Origin: Ectobius pallidus
Lineage: Eukaryota > Arthropoda > Insecta > Blattodea > Ectobiidae
Direction: 5' to 3'
NCBI GenBank assembly: GCA_964059195.1
Contig: CAXKWD010000001.1
Span: 122,117,392 to 122,181,391, forward strand
Length of the DNA: 64,000 nucleotides
Position numbers and translations under genes: made by a program. Shown here piece after piece: positions 1 through 11,239 of this stretch. How positions within the stretch are numbered: the first letter of the stretch is position 1; each line of letters begins with the position of its first letter. The notes under the pieces are model-generated. The model saw nothing but the letters and a program-made list of their open reading frames with translations, made no database searches and was not told the origin of the DNA.

Positions 1-839
1 CCTCAGTATATGTGATATATAAGTTTCCTTTCTTAGGGACATTGGATTGTAAGGCCGAAGAAATTGGAGGTTATATACGAGTAGTTAAGCTAAGTATTCA
101 CAACCCTCAAATAAGCATAATATTTATATGTGCTAATCAAAAATTATTTTAAGATGCGAATGCTTTCAAATACAGAACGATGAGAGCTGAACTTTGTAAA
201 CGAGCAACTAATGTTTACCGTCATATCGTAATTATAAATGGAAATTTTATCCTCATTATCTCGATGGGATGTTTATATTTGGTTTAGGATACCAAAAGAT
301 AGGACATACCAAAGTGATTTGAGATATGGCACCACATTGTATTAACAGTAAATTAGAATTTTATCTTCTTGAACTGTTCTAGACCTTTCTTTCCATCTTT
401 GCATTCTTTTCTTTTTCCATACTTTCCTTCTTTTTAATTGTTTAGTGTCTTCTATATCCCCGTTTCTTTACATTTTACGTATTTCATTCTTCCATCCATT
501 CGTTTTTATTCCTTCGGTTTTTTTCATTTTAGGCTGCATTCCATTAGTTTAGTTAGTTCTCAGCGTGGATTAGTTCTCAGCATGCTTGTCATTAACCCAA
601 ATTTCAGGGTTCAGACTCCGCTGAAGGCGTGGGTAGGCTTAAAGGAAATGAAGCAGTTGAGACCATCTCGCAGATTTATGCCGGCTAAAGAAACCTACAA
701 TCCTGATAGGTATAACCCTTAAGAAGTCGTTTCATGCTACGCCTGTTCCCTCCTCTCCTGAAATCCTTTTTAGGGACGGACGGGATATTCTTGAAGGAAT
801 ATGGGCCTAGAATATCTATATAAAAAGAATGGCTGATGT
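1..839. other. No supported gene
   Basis: AT-rich DNA with pyrimidine-rich tracts near 380-520. The short open frame at 438-722 has no recognisable domain and lies partly in low-complexity T-rich sequence. I see nothing else that I can name. Confidence 0.5.
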
Positions 840-1070
840 GCAATTTGTAATTATATTTATTTATTTATTGGGCTCAAATCCAATTTCCATCTTATGAAGA
901 CGAAGCAGTAGTAAAATGACACATTAGTCAAAAGGGGAACACACTAACAAACCCTGTTCCGACGTTTTTTCCCCTCCTCAGTCTGCACGTGAATCGACCG
1001 GGATTCGATCCTGATCCCCAACGATAAAATCCAAACGGCCATCAATTCAGCCATTGAGGCTTTCTGAAGG
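840..1070 (-). repeat. tRNA-derived SINE-like relic
   Basis: Read on the minus strand, GATCGAATCCC near 990-1001 fits the RNA polymerase III B box (GWTCRANNC). The flanking sequence (AATGGCTGA-like stretch about 1042-1060) could be a degenerate A box. A (TTTA)n run lies at the far end, 857-868, where a SINE tail would be. This is a SINE-like relic rather than a working tRNA gene: no clover-leaf can be drawn with confidence. Confidence 0.4.
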
Positions 1071-2099
1071 ACCTAATTGGTAAAGATTATCGCTAACATA
1101 CATATGAATTTCTTTATTAATGTTTGAATTTCTCAGTCACATTATCTTTTAATTAGTCCTTGCATGTAGACATGTCTTAGTAATGGACGTTTCAAATTTC
1201 ATGTAAATATAATAACAAAGAACCCACATACAATAAATAATACTAAAGAGATTAATAAAGTTTATAATCTGATTAAATCCTGGTTGTCTTCTTACGTAGG
1301 GAAAATTGAATATAAATTCTTATTTGCATCCTATCTCTATACCATTGTCATAACTGCTGTATATAACCAACTTCATATTTCATCTTGAACCTTTTCATCT
1401 CCAAATTTACAAATTTAGCTCACAGTTTTTTAGAATCACGTGTAGTGCTGTTAATATTGTTCACGAGCAGTTTTGTAATAATGAAGGGAAACAATAATAA
1501 TGTTTATTGGATAAGTACAAAATACGATAATATAGACCAAACGCTTCGGTGCAAGGTACGCAATAATTACCTGATGAGAGTTCGTGGTTTTGTAGGATTA
1601 GTAGGCCATTCATTTTTCTGATGATATACGATATGCAAGGTTCACTTCATAACTTCTTGAAAGTAGGTCTGTACCAAAGTCTATAATTTATAAAGATTGG
1701 TAATAAAAAATTTTGGAGAATGAAGACTAGACCTGTATACCCATTTATTAATATATTAATGGAACGTTTCACAAAATTCTGGAAAATGTCAATTTCTTAG
1801 CAATGGCCGGTACATATTAATCTTTGCTTCTTTCGTCCATAACTAATGTAATATGTGTACCAAATTTAATACGTGACAGTCCGTCGGAAAAGGGGTTTCA
1901 CTTTCCCAGCCGTCAATTTTCGGGAGAGACAAAAAGCGTAGGCCTACAGACAATATATATATATTTTTTTTTGCAACAAATGCTGCCTTCAGGCTTTCTG
2001 AATACCTAGAAGAAAATATTAATTATTTTTTCAGACTTTAGTTTCTGCTAAGAAGACAGGGAATAAACGAAGTCATATTGTGCAACTCTTTAACGACCA
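1071..2099. other. No supported gene
   Basis: AT-rich sequence. The short frames at 1385-1621 and 1824-2009 have no recognisable domain. A TAGGCCTA octamer lies at 1939-1946. Confidence 0.5.
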
Positions 2100-2460
2100 C
2101 GACGCGCTATCCAAAACAAGAGTCGTGGAAAGTTGTCTGAAAAGGTATTTTTGATTCACGACAACGCTCGGCCTAATTCGGCTGCTCAAACACAGGCACA
2201 ACTTCAACGTTTTAGCCTAGCGTAAGTGGGAAATTTTATGACATCCTCCTTACAAGGCTTGACTTGGCACCCAGCGATTTTCACTTATTTCGGCCTTTTT
2301 GGGTGGAAAAAAGTTCCCAACCGATGAAGACCTCAAAGCGGTTCAGGTCTTTGGGGGTAGAAGAGTATAACATCGTCATTCAAAAACTGGTACCACGTTA
2401 CAATAAAAGCCTTGACAGGAATGGTGATTAAATTACGTTGAGAAATAGCGTAAGATATTT
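2100..2460 (+). pseudogene. Mariner-type transposase C-terminal relic
   Basis: This is the decayed 3' part of a mariner-like (IS630/Tc1/mariner superfamily) transposase gene, which would encode a DDD/DDE cut-and-paste enzyme. Around 2155-2180 the translation gives a HDNARPN-like motif, which carries the second catalytic aspartate in mariner transposases. Further on, a TWHP-like stretch and a KKFPTDED-like stretch (about 2305-2335) follow the family's normal order, and the region ends with a YVEK-stop (about 2435-2452), the usual mariner carboxy terminus. The pieces lie in different frames, separated by shifts and stops, so no product can be made. The N-terminal DNA-binding half was not found upstream. 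A different mariner relic at 42842-43264 keeps the opposite half. Confidence 0.7.
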
Positions 2461-2571
2461 ACCTTTGTAAATAACGTTTAGTGTTCTTATCTTTCGTTAT
2501 TATTTAGTTATGCCAAATCGTTCTTTACTTTCTGGACTATCCTCGTAATGTAATATATATATTATATATAT

Positions 2572-3394
2572 CATGGGCGTACGGTAAGGGGGGGTTCATG
2601 GGGTTGAAACCCCTCCCGAAATATCTGCAATATTTTAATAATTAAGGAATCGCGCACAATGTGCATTATCTTAACCTAAGACTTAACCTACCCAGTCCTG
2701 AACCCGGGAATCGAACCCGGGCCGCCGGAGTGGAAGGCAGGCGCGCTACCGACTCACCCACGTGAAGATTATAAATTATGGAACGAAATTAATTAAATTA
2801 AAAAAAAAAAAAACTCTGATTCGGTTGTTATATATTTTACAATTTCGTCCATATCAAAGCATTATTTAATATTTATCGTAATTTATTTAAGATTCAAATT
2901 TCAAAACCTCGTTGTATTGATAATTTTTCAGCTTAATAACAGTGATGTATTAATAGTAAACAAAAATCCCTTTAGAATCTGTCAAACGACAAATCGAATA
3001 CTCCCTCCGAAATCCATCAACCTGTTTGTAAAGCAAAGTAATCACGAGCTCATCACAAAATTATCATGAAGTAATCGGCATTAATCGGGTTTTTCCACCG
3101 GTGGATTTACAGATACTTAAAAAATGTGCCCTATGCACCATACAGTGTTATGATAATTTTTCAAAAGAAAGTTTTTATTTATAGGCTCTAGCTAAAACGA
3201 GAAATGGATAGAAATCTCAAGAAAAACAGTTTCAAAGACTGAGCTGCATATTAATTTATTACAGTGTATTAATTATCACAATACAAGTAGTTAGTAATCA
3301 CAAAAAGTAATAATTCACAATGTGCGCAAGAACATGGAGCTGAGACGACTTTACATTGAACCCCTCCCGAACAAAATTTCACCGTACGCCCATG
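2572..3394. mobile_element. TIR element with internal tRNA-like segment
   Basis: CATGGGCGTACGGT at 2572-2585 is repeated exactly as its reverse complement at 3381-3394, bounding 823 bp. Just inside each end is a second shared block (ACCCCTCCCGAA, about 2609-2620 and 3359-3371). There is no transposase frame, so it is a non-autonomous DNA transposon of unassigned superfamily. The flanks are (AT)n-rich and palindromic, so the target duplication cannot be read. A tRNA-like stretch lies inside at about 2698-2765. Confidence 0.65.
2698..2765 (-). repeat. tRNA-like SINE head
   Basis: On the minus strand this reads as a tRNA-like body. There is a perfect T-arm, CCCGGGTTCGATTCCCGGG (about 2702-2720), containing the B box GGTTCGATTCC, and an upstream GAGTCGGTAGCGCGC-like A-box region (about 2744-2760). 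The anticodon arm and acceptor do not pair cleanly, so I read it as a SINE head or tRNA pseudogene inside the surrounding TIR element rather than a functional tRNA. Confidence 0.55.
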
Positions 3395-3960
3395 ATATAT
3401 ATACTATGAAAAATCTTGCTAAATTCAATTGAATATTCCGAAAGAAAGAGCAGGTTATTGAAATGAATTGTGTATGTCTAACCCATTTCACTACATGACT
3501 GATGTTCTTACGGTGTATTCTGCATTATAATGCTTAAGCCGTCGTTCTTGCTTCTTTATAAGGAGGCAACTCGAACTGTTCTTCAAAGATATGCGAAGAA
3601 TCACATGCAAAAGGACATAAGAAGTAAGAGTCGATTGATAAGAGTGTGTGACCCTCAACATCATTCATAATAGTTATGATGGCATTTTTGTCTATTGTCT
3701 GATGTAGTTAAGTAAGCGTGAAGTGTTGACTGCTTTTATAACACGCTAATTCCAATGATAACTCATAAGCTGTAACCGACTTATCTTATTTCCTACTGTT
3801 TAGGGAGGCCTATGTGAAATCCTTTCCATACATACTGTATTCCATTAAAGGAGAACCTTTTTTTATTTATTTAATATTGGCAACAACCACAATGAATACA
3901 ACTGCCAAATATCATTAAAGCAAAAGTAAGATATTAGTAGTATTCAGAATTTATTATCAT
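3395..3960. other. No supported gene
   Basis: AT-rich spacer between the TIR element and the nested hAT cluster. No open frame or repeat boundary was recognised. Confidence 0.5.
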
Positions 3961-4921
3961 CAGGGCCCGGATTCTAATGACGTGTCATCTTTTTATTGAT
4001 GCTGCATAGACTTGTAGAGAAATCCTAATCATGGCCTCTAGATTATAGACATACATTTTTATTAAGTCATTGTTTTGTCATTTTATGCAATTTTATATTT
4101 TTAGGCAATTTACTTCAATTTTACGTCATTATTTTCTAATTTTCATGTCATTTCCTTCATTATTTAGTCAATTTCTTGCATTTACACTGAGAATATTAAC
4201 TTTTTTGTCGTTTTACTTTCTCGCATATACGTAGTATAGAGAACGTATTGTGATCGTGACAAAAAATCGAAGTCGAGATAACACCGGGAGAGCAGGTTTC
4301 ATGAAGCCTACAAACCGAAAAAAATATTTTTGAAATGACGTCTGTCCGTCTGTCTGTGGACAAGCACAGCGGGTAAACGGTTCATTGTATTTACTTCATT
4401 TTTTGAATTAAGGACTTTTTCGAAATTTTGTCGAACCGCCCTGAAATTTAGTTTTACAACTGAAATATTAAGGGGACTTTTCATGAAAACTTTTTAAAAA
4501 AATTGTTTTTTTTAAAAATGGCTCTAACGATTTAAATAAAAATTTAAAATTGTAAAGTCTTATCTGTGACTAATAAAATGGCTATATCCGTATTTCCGCA
4601 GAAATGACTTAAGGGGCACTTCACTCGTATACATTTTCAATTTTTCTAGATTATATCCACTACAGTAGGCGATACATGAAAACCTATCACAGTAAAGTTG
4701 TAGAAAACTTTAAAATGTACATTTTTTGTTTAACACATTTCTTTGTACATTTAATAGATATCAAGATAAAAACGAAATAAGGACAGCTTAAATGCGAATT
4801 TCAGAACATAAATGTAAATTAAAATATGAATGACATTTTGTTGCCCCTAGTAACAAGAAAACTATAGGCCTTATTGTTGTGAAATGCAATCAGTTTAGAT
4901 CAGTCGCAATGAACACACTAA

Positions 4922-5545
4922 GCCTTCTTACACACTAGCGTTTTTAGCAGCGCTTCTGAGTCGCGCTGCAAACGCTGTATTCTACTTTTGCATGTATTCA
5001 GATTGTAGCTATACACACTAGCGTCTCTACACGCCAAAGAAGCTCTGCTACGCAAGCAGGTGCGGCTCCCCGCTGCTAGCAGCTGCGTTTTGCAGTCGGT
5101 TTCCTTTTCACACGCAGCGTGAGAGAAGCGCGGCAGTTCAGTTTCAGAAGCCCTGAAGAACCGTGCCATTAGTTTTGACACAGAAGTATTTAATAATGAA
5201 GTGGATAAGTGGAGAAAATTTAATAGTTCATCAAAACTTGACAAGGACATTCTAAAATATTTGAAGAATTTAACATCATCTTGTCTCAATTCACTGTAAT
5301 GTGTATAAAACTGACCATTTATTATCCTGGCTTCTTTCATTGGATGCTCTCAATACTTGCGTTTACGTCTATATACCTTCTTCTTCTAATTAGCAACGCA
5401 AGTGCAAGAACTTCTTCGTCCGAATTTATGACCAAGAAATGAGGCATTGGAGGAGCATCGCAAAGTAGCGCTTCCAAACGCGACTGAGAAGCGCTGCCTG
5501 GTGCTACTCAGAAGCGCTGCTAAAAACGCTAGTGTGTAAGAAGGC
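4922..5545. mobile_element. PIF/Harbinger element, deleted derivative
   Basis: A perfect 40-bp terminal inverted repeat (4922-4961 and 5506-5545, beginning GCCTTCTTACACACTAGCGT) is flanked by TAA on both sides (4919-4921 and 5546-5548), the 3-bp target typical of PIF/Harbinger. The 624-bp body carries the N-terminal part of a Harbinger-type transposase on the minus strand, but no nuclease domain. It could have moved only with enzyme supplied by a full-length relative. The perfect repeats suggest it is fairly young. Confidence 0.85.
5150..5447 (-). pseudogene. Harbinger transposase N-terminal fragment
   Basis: Reading leftwards from an ATG at 5447, the first frame gives an acidic start (SDEEVL) and an arginine-rich run (LLIRRRRY). 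After a frame change near 5345, the second frame gives HPMKEARIINGQ, then YSELRQDDVKFFKYFRMS and SFDELL. That order is the usual amino terminus of PIF/Harbinger (HARBI1-like) transposases, just before the DDE nuclease domain. The catalytic domain is absent: after about 5150 the frame runs into the terminal repeat. The frame break and truncation make this a pseudogene. Confidence 0.75.
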
Positions 5546-5555
5546 TAAAACCAAT

Positions 5556-5745
5556 TACAGCGAGGTGGTAGGCCTATGGGCTAACAGGGAAGAGGTCCTG
5601 AGTTCAAATCAAACCTCGTGGCCGCCCAAATTGACTTGGATTTTTCATGGTTCCGTCGTTCGCAAAGGCAAACGCCGGGTTTGTAGGACTTGCTTATTTT
5701 CCATAACTCATCGCCGCTATGTCACTGGATATTATAATCGTTTAA
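5556..5745 (+). repeat. SINE-like tRNA-derived repeat
   Basis: GTGGTAGGCCTATGGGCTAA (5564-5583) sits where an A box would be. GAGTTCAAATC (about 5600-5610) fits the pol III B box. It is followed by a non-tRNA body with a TTGACTTGGATTTTTCATGG-type stretch. The open frame across it (5532-5750) is a by-product. It lies directly right of the Harbinger element. Confidence 0.45.
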
Positions 5746-5814
5746 ACTGAATATCACATAAGAAGACATCACTAAACAATAGAAACATGACGCGAATGAG
5801 TTGTTAATATAGAC

Positions 5815-6361
5815 CAGCGTTTCTCAACCTATGGTCCCGCGGACCACTGGTGGTCCGCGAACACGGTGCAGATGGTCCGCAGACATAATTAATTAAAAAA
5901 TATCATAAAGCAAGTGGGAAGTAAAGAAGTAGAAATTTTTCACATAAAATGGACACTAGATGCCAAAGGTTTAAAATCTTCAAAAATACAGGTCATATCG
6001 ACTAAATTTGACTAATATTGAGCCAAAAAAACTGGAACTCTGCAAGAGGCGTCAAGCTCAACCGTCTCATTAAAAGTGAGTAATAACATAATTCCTAATT
6101 ATATTATCAAATTGGTAATACATATTAAAGTCTGTTCAAAATATAATTTTACTGTCAATAGTTTCATTCCAATTCAATAACTGTGTTTCCGTCGGATTAA
6201 AAAAAATGTATTTCGTTATAACGACCTATAATTTAATACCCCAAATATTAAGAATATAGGCCTACATATAGCCTACTTTTAAAAATTGGATGTAAAATTT
6301 GGGGTCCGTAAAGTTTTACTCATTTTAGAGGTCCTCGGTTCAAAAAGGTTAAGAAACGCTG
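5815..6361. mobile_element. hAT MITE (CAGCGTTTCTCAACCT ends)
   Basis: The left end CAGCGTTTCTCAACCT and the right end AGGTTAAGAAACGCTG form an imperfect terminal inverted repeat. The 547-bp element is flanked by a perfect 8-bp duplication, ATATAGAC (5807-5814 and 6362-6369), diagnostic of hAT transposition. Such ends are known from hAT families in many animals. There is no coding capacity. A TGGTCCGCG-type motif recurs near the left end. Confidence 0.9.
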
Positions 6362-6457
6362 ATATAGACTAATGTTTCACGCAAACATACTAAACACGTG
6401 GTATGACCTACATGCAGTTAAAGCGTGCAATATAACCTAAGTAGTAGTAGTAGTGGT

Positions 6458-6915
6458 GGCGAAATTCAAATATAAGTCGCCCCTTAAGCTTCCCCATTCG
6501 ATATTCACATTTGCACGGACTGTGTGATGTATTTTGTTTCTGAGCGAAGCAGAGTAACCAACTGCCCTTGCATACTGTTGCATATAGCTAAATAATGCAT
6601 AACACTAACCACATAGTTAAGTGCGCGAAGCGGAGGCGGCAGCCGTAGCGAAGCGCCCTTGCATTTTCGAATAATGTACGATACACTGTAGGTTTCGATA
6701 ATGTGGCATATTATATCTCCCGCAAGGTTTGTCAGCCTGCCACCTCTCGTCTAGCGGTAAGACGTCACACCTCCAACGTCCAATCACGAGTTTCTTCATA
6801 ATACTAGGACAGAAGAATTCGCTAGATCGTGGTATAAAAGAAATTGCATCGGTGAAGATAGGTTGGGTGGGACCGATTTATCCCAAGGTGCGACTTATAT
6901 TATTGAATTTTCCCG
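6458..6915. mobile_element. TIR element, family shared with 39582-40302
   Basis: The inverted ends (GGCGAAATTCAAATATAAGT on the left; on the right, the reverse of CGGGAAAATTCAATAATATA) bound 458 bp. Internal blocks such as ACGGACTGTGTGATGTATTT (about 6516-6535) and GACAGAAGAATTCGCTAGAT (about 6809-6828) recur in order in the copy at 39582-40302. Both flanks are TAGTAG-type triplets, so the duplication is ambiguous. There is no transposase. The frames at 6617-6799 and 6729-7073 are incidental. Confidence 0.65.
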
Positions 6916-6954
6916 TAGTAGTAGTACTAATAATATGCAGTTTTACTGTAATTG

Positions 6955-7002
<48 letters not shown>
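6955..7002. repeat. (TTA)n microsatellite
   Basis: About 16 uninterrupted TTA/ATT units. Confidence 0.98.
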
Positions 7003-7511
7003 TCACGGTAAAAGCATTGAACATAAAGATCGACCCTGATGCTTTCCGTTCTAGATACTTGTTAGTTTTATGAAAATGTAATAAGTAAAATTTAATTGTC
7101 TCTTTAATTTAATTTTTTCTGTGCTAGCCTTTAACACGTATATGCGAGAAAGTTTGTGCAACGTATTTTTGCACCATTTATTTCCCCATAGAGTAATATT
7201 TAAATAAATTACTAGGTTAGTACAATGCAAAATGTTTAGTAGGATCTATTTTTTTACTTTTCTTATCAAATGCTCCAATCAAGAACAAAAAAACTGAGTT
7301 TTTAGAACTACAACATCTTTTCTTCGTTTACAGTTTTTACAATTATGTATAAATTAGTCTAAATCTTTGTGTGTACAATAATACATTTTTATAAATAGAA
7401 TATCAGTTTTTAGGTCATTCTTTACAATTATTAAGTCATTTTCTTTAAAATTTAGCGTCATTTTATAGGTTATTTTTCAAACAATTTAAGTCATCAAGAA
7501 TCCGGGCCCTG

Positions 7512-8797
7512 ATTATTTATCATAGTGTAACACTATTATAACTAGAGCTCGGATTTATAAGGAAAATAAATCATTAAAATAAGCGAGCAAATAAGGATGA
7601 AAATTGTAAAAAAATAAGCAAAAACAAATTACACGAAAATGAAATAAATTATTATTTTCGTAGAAATCTTATTTTATCCACAGGTGTTACGCTGTGTAAG
7701 GCTGGCCATCCCCAGACTTTCTTGTGTATCCTCTGTGTCAGTCAATGAAGAACGATGTGTAAAGTGAAAGCGTTCTTTCAATGTCGTAGGACGTCACAGG
7801 CGCACGTGAAAAGTAACACAGTTCTTCTTCAATGAATTTCTCTTCAATGCCCATTTCTTCACCGGAAAGCAGTTTAGAAATATGACAGAGTGTGTTATAA
7901 GCCAGATTTTTCAGTAATTTTATTGCCCGGTAAAGGAAGGAACTAGGTGAAAATGACGTCCAGGCGTGAAATAAGCACTTTTAATGTTGCGGTTTTCACC
8001 CTTTGTTAATTTAAAAATTTAAAATAAGCAAGCAAAATAGGTTTTTACTCAGAGTAAGAAAAATAAGCCCTATTAAATAACGTTGAAATTGCTTGTCAAA
8101 GAGTGTCTTACGACATATAACATTTCTGCATGTGTTTAGGAGTCTGAAAATAAATATGCATATTGCTTAGCAATGCGGGCTCTAATTACAACTACATTAT
8201 AATCATGATTTACCGTAATTTATTCATTTAATATACTGTACTTGATAAATTAAAACCTTCGTCACACTTGGCGGCTAAAGCCCAGAAAATTCGGATGGAC
8301 CATGAATAAATGTAAAAATGAATGAAGTTATTGTATAATTTCAAAACACTTAATTTACATGATTTCTACTTTACTATTGATAGAGGACTATATTTTTAAC
8401 ATAAAATGTTTTATTTTTTTAAATATAAATAAAATTGTCATTCTATTAAGACGTGGAATAGTTAGAATTAACGGCATGTCATGTGATATTGGTGTCCCTA
8501 ATCTTTCGTAAGAAAGAGTTCACAGTGCATTGATAAAACTGCTTTGAAACTTTTCCCCTGTAAATCTACAAGTATGATAATGGGAAATTTTTTCCTCATT
8601 TCTAATAATACCAAATCAAAACATTAAGACTTGTTATATCGGAAAACGTAAAAATCCTTAACACAAAATGCATAGTTAGGGAAGTAAGTCATGTTCCAAG
8701 TCATGTCCCACCTCTGGGTCAAATAGTCGCCATCGCAGACTCACTTTTTCTTTACGGGGGCCTGAAGAGAGTTTTCTGAGTCCTCCCGAACGTCAGT
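7512..8797. other. No supported gene
   Basis: AT-rich sequence with several AATAAGC/AAATAAG-rich stretches (7560-7690 and 8020-8080), perhaps decayed repeat DNA. No coding frame was recognised. Confidence 0.5.
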
Positions 8798-8970
8798 CTA
8801 CAGTGTTTTGCAGATGACAAGCCGTTTGTCCTTCTCCTGCATAAATACGCGGTCCAATCAGAGACGGCGAGACGGAGGGAAGACTCTTACTGATAGCGGC
8901 ACTTTGTTAGCTCGTACACGTTATTGGCGGTGAAGGAAAACGCTTCTCATTTGAAAAATTCTGTAAGAGG
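8798..8970 (+). repeat. Dispersed repeat, inverted copy at 30920-31074
   Basis: From CTACAGTGTTTTGCAGATGA (8798-8817) through a CGGTCCAATCAGAGACGGCG core to GAAAACGCTTCTCATTTGAA (about 8936-8955), this matches the minus strand of 30920-31074 with scattered differences and small indels. It is GC-richer than its surroundings. No promoter boxes, inverted ends or coding sequence were identified, so the type of repeat is unknown. Confidence 0.7.
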
Positions 8971-10345
8971 CTTTTTGTGCTGCCCCTTTGGTGGAGAAGC
9001 TCTTGTTGGCTTCCTTTCCCAAAGTCTTCCCTGGATATTTGGCGACCCTATGGACTTACTTAGCCTACTTCTATCACTTATTTCTCATCAACACATATTT
9101 CTCGATGGCAATAGAGCCTTTAGGTCAATTTATCTGTTTCCATTTTGAAGGCAAGATAAGTCAATTCGGCATTAATATCTGCGATAAAGAAAATTCCCAT
9201 TCAGATTGACCGGCATGGCCAATGGCTAGTGGAAAGAGAATAAAAAGTCCTAAAGAATGTAGGCCTAACTATATAACGGAATAGCAAAAAAACCTTGCTT
9301 CAGGTAATATAATTTTATATTGAGTTTCCTGCAGTTATTCACGTTTGAAGTTCACCGTTCCTTATCTCTTTGTTTTATATTTCGTACAATTAACTTGCCG
9401 GCATGTAACTGCTGTTAAGAATCATGTGTTTTGTACTTATCGGGAAGTATTGTTTGTAAAATGAAATGGTTGTTTCTTTATGTTTTCATAGAACATTTCT
9501 TTGTGGGCATTTACGGCACGAACATAACTCCTTACAATGACTGAGAAAAATCTTTTTTAAAACTGGGTTTCATTATCATTAAAACGACTGCATTTCTATT
9601 GAAAACCGTTTTCCACTGTAAAGTGTAAATAATGTGTACAGTTAATGTGATTTCACGGATTTTGCACAGTACACTTAAAAGGTGTTAAAGCAAAGAATGA
9701 ATCGTACGTGCTACGGGAAGTTGTGTTAGTATTAGCATGATTACAGTCAGACCATATTAATTATATCTTGTAAGAAATTTTTGTTTAATTCTGTTTTAGG
9801 CGACTTTTTCGTAATAGTACTAAAATATTAAAAGCCACAGCCAAAACAAATATTTTATCAGAGACCAAGAACAGTAACCAGCAGCATATTTTAAAAATTG
9901 AAATAATGCATAATATGTATTAAATAGTTCTCTCAGATAATTAGATGTATTTATTCGAAAAACTTCCTATTCTTGTAGGTTTCGGAAAGATCCAGTACTC
10001 AATGGAAACAACGGGATGAAAAACAAGAATGTATGGTTAAAATTATTGTTAGGTAGGCCTACAATTTAAGTGGTTATTAGCCATAATATTTTAATTCAAT
10101 CCTTTAAGCTGATATACTTATAGGTTTAGTCCCACAGTAGATAACTTAATTAAATTATTTGAAAAATACCTGTAAAAAATTGCAATATGGCTCTTGATCC
10201 GATCATGGTTCCTTCTGTTCTTGAAATGGATGTAGGTTATTATGAAATGTTAAAACTTGTGGATTAAAATTATCTAGAAAGTTACACTTCTGAATTCTGG
10301 ACCACCAATAGAAAACAGGAAATAAGATTAATCTACCCTACCTTC
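8971..10345. other. No supported gene
   Basis: AT-rich sequence with two TAGGCCTA octamers (9260 and 10054). The short overlapping frames near 8924-9209 show no recognisable domain. Confidence 0.5.
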
Positions 10346-10570
10346 AAGTACTGACCGCAGTGATGTAGATGGATCCGAAGACCTCGGCTTCAAACCTGGC
10401 TGCGGTCAATGGATTTCTCAGGACCTAAAAATACTAGGCACGAAGTCCTTCGGGAGTCTGTTAAATCATATGGGCATGTTAAAAACTCCAAACCTGAATT
10501 AGAGTCTCAGGACAAATAATACCTTAGTTTCCTCTGCTGGTCATCAAGGCCATGGACTTACCACCTACCC
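10346..10570 (+). repeat. Possible tRNA-derived SINE relic
   Basis: GATGTAGATGGATCCGAAGA followed by CGGCTTCAAACCTGG (about 10387-10401) gives a weak A-box/B-box arrangement. A non-tRNA body with TCTCAGGAC repeats follows (10415 and 10506). Assignment is tentative. Confidence 0.3.
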
Positions 10571-10970
10571 CTCTGTTTTTTTTATAGGAAAATAAACATT
10601 ACATAATGAAATCTTCATTCGGAGACACTTTGCTAAGTACGCGGAGTGAAAGAATGTCATCCGCCCACCCATCCACACATCTTCGAGCAGTAAGAATTAT
10701 GTGCAATAGTCAGACAAAAATACACTAAATTGTGTAATAACTGGCACCCTCGAACTAACAGACAAGTTAATGACCACATGGGAACAGATAACACACAAAA
10801 CTTTGACAGAAGACCCTTAAAAACATAAACGGAACAGAAAATATAAAGGTTTCGTTGGTTTCAGACATGGACACACACATTTCTTTACTTTTGAGATTAA
10901 ACAGATCTTTAGAGTTTGATGAAGATAATGATGGTGTTAAACATCTTTTGAAACCTGCATTACTTAATAC

Positions 10971-11050
10971 CGGTGTGTCCAACTAGTGACCCGCCGGCCA
11001 CATGCAGTTTAAGAATTTTTTCTCTGCCGCTCAACTGTTTGGCAGAACAC
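10971..11050 (+). repeat. hAT-like terminal fragment
   Basis: GGTGTGTCCAACTAGTGACC (about 10971-10990), followed by a CGCCGGCCACATGC stretch, resembles the GTGTCCAACTNGTGGCCCGC-type ends of animal hAT MITEs. No matching right end or 8-bp duplication was found, so this is a one-sided relic. Confidence 0.4.
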
Positions 11051-11239
11051 CTAAAATATTTTAAAAAAAATTACAATCGTTATTATAAGTAGACCGAGAA
11101 TATTTCGTTGAAAATAATATGTTGAATAAGTGAACCAGAAAGGAGATTACTCTCATTGCCAGGTAAAATTGGATGAATTGTCATTTCTCTTTCGCCCTGT
11201 GCTGGTGTAAAGAAAGCCGAACGGTCAACTTCTATTCTA

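Larger units (their letters stand above)
4215..7153. mobile_element. Inserted block with 18-bp inverted ends
   Basis: ACTTTCTCGCATATACGT at 4215-4232 is repeated exactly in reverse complement at 7136-7153. The block sits inside the split hAT element. It begins with AT-rich sequence carrying a CTGTCCGTCTGTCTGT run (about 4343-4358) and then hosts a Harbinger element, a SINE-like piece, a hAT MITE, another TIR element and a (TTA)n run. The superfamily is unknown and I saw no target duplication. Confidence 0.5.
3961..7511. mobile_element. hAT-type element (CAGGGCCCGG ends), interrupted by nested insertions
   Basis: The left end CAGGGCCCGGATTCTAATGA (3961-3980) and the right end reading inward from 7511 form the same terminal inverted repeat as the intact MITE at 55292-55794. 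The first ~230 bp and last ~330 bp align by eye with the two halves of that MITE, including recurring GTCATTTT-type motifs. The ~3 kb between them is foreign. The flanks share ATTAT, but an exact 8-bp duplication is not clear here (ATTATCAT left, ATTATTTA right). No transposase was seen, so this copy is non-autonomous and broken. Confidence 0.7.

Noticed and set aside
2698..2765. Functional tRNA gene on the minus strand
   Set aside because: The T-arm is perfect but the anticodon and acceptor arms do not pair; it lies inside a TIR element.
6729..7073. 114-codon frame as a gene
   Set aside because: It runs through a TIR element and a (TTA)n microsatellite giving a poly-Tyr tract, so it is an artefact.
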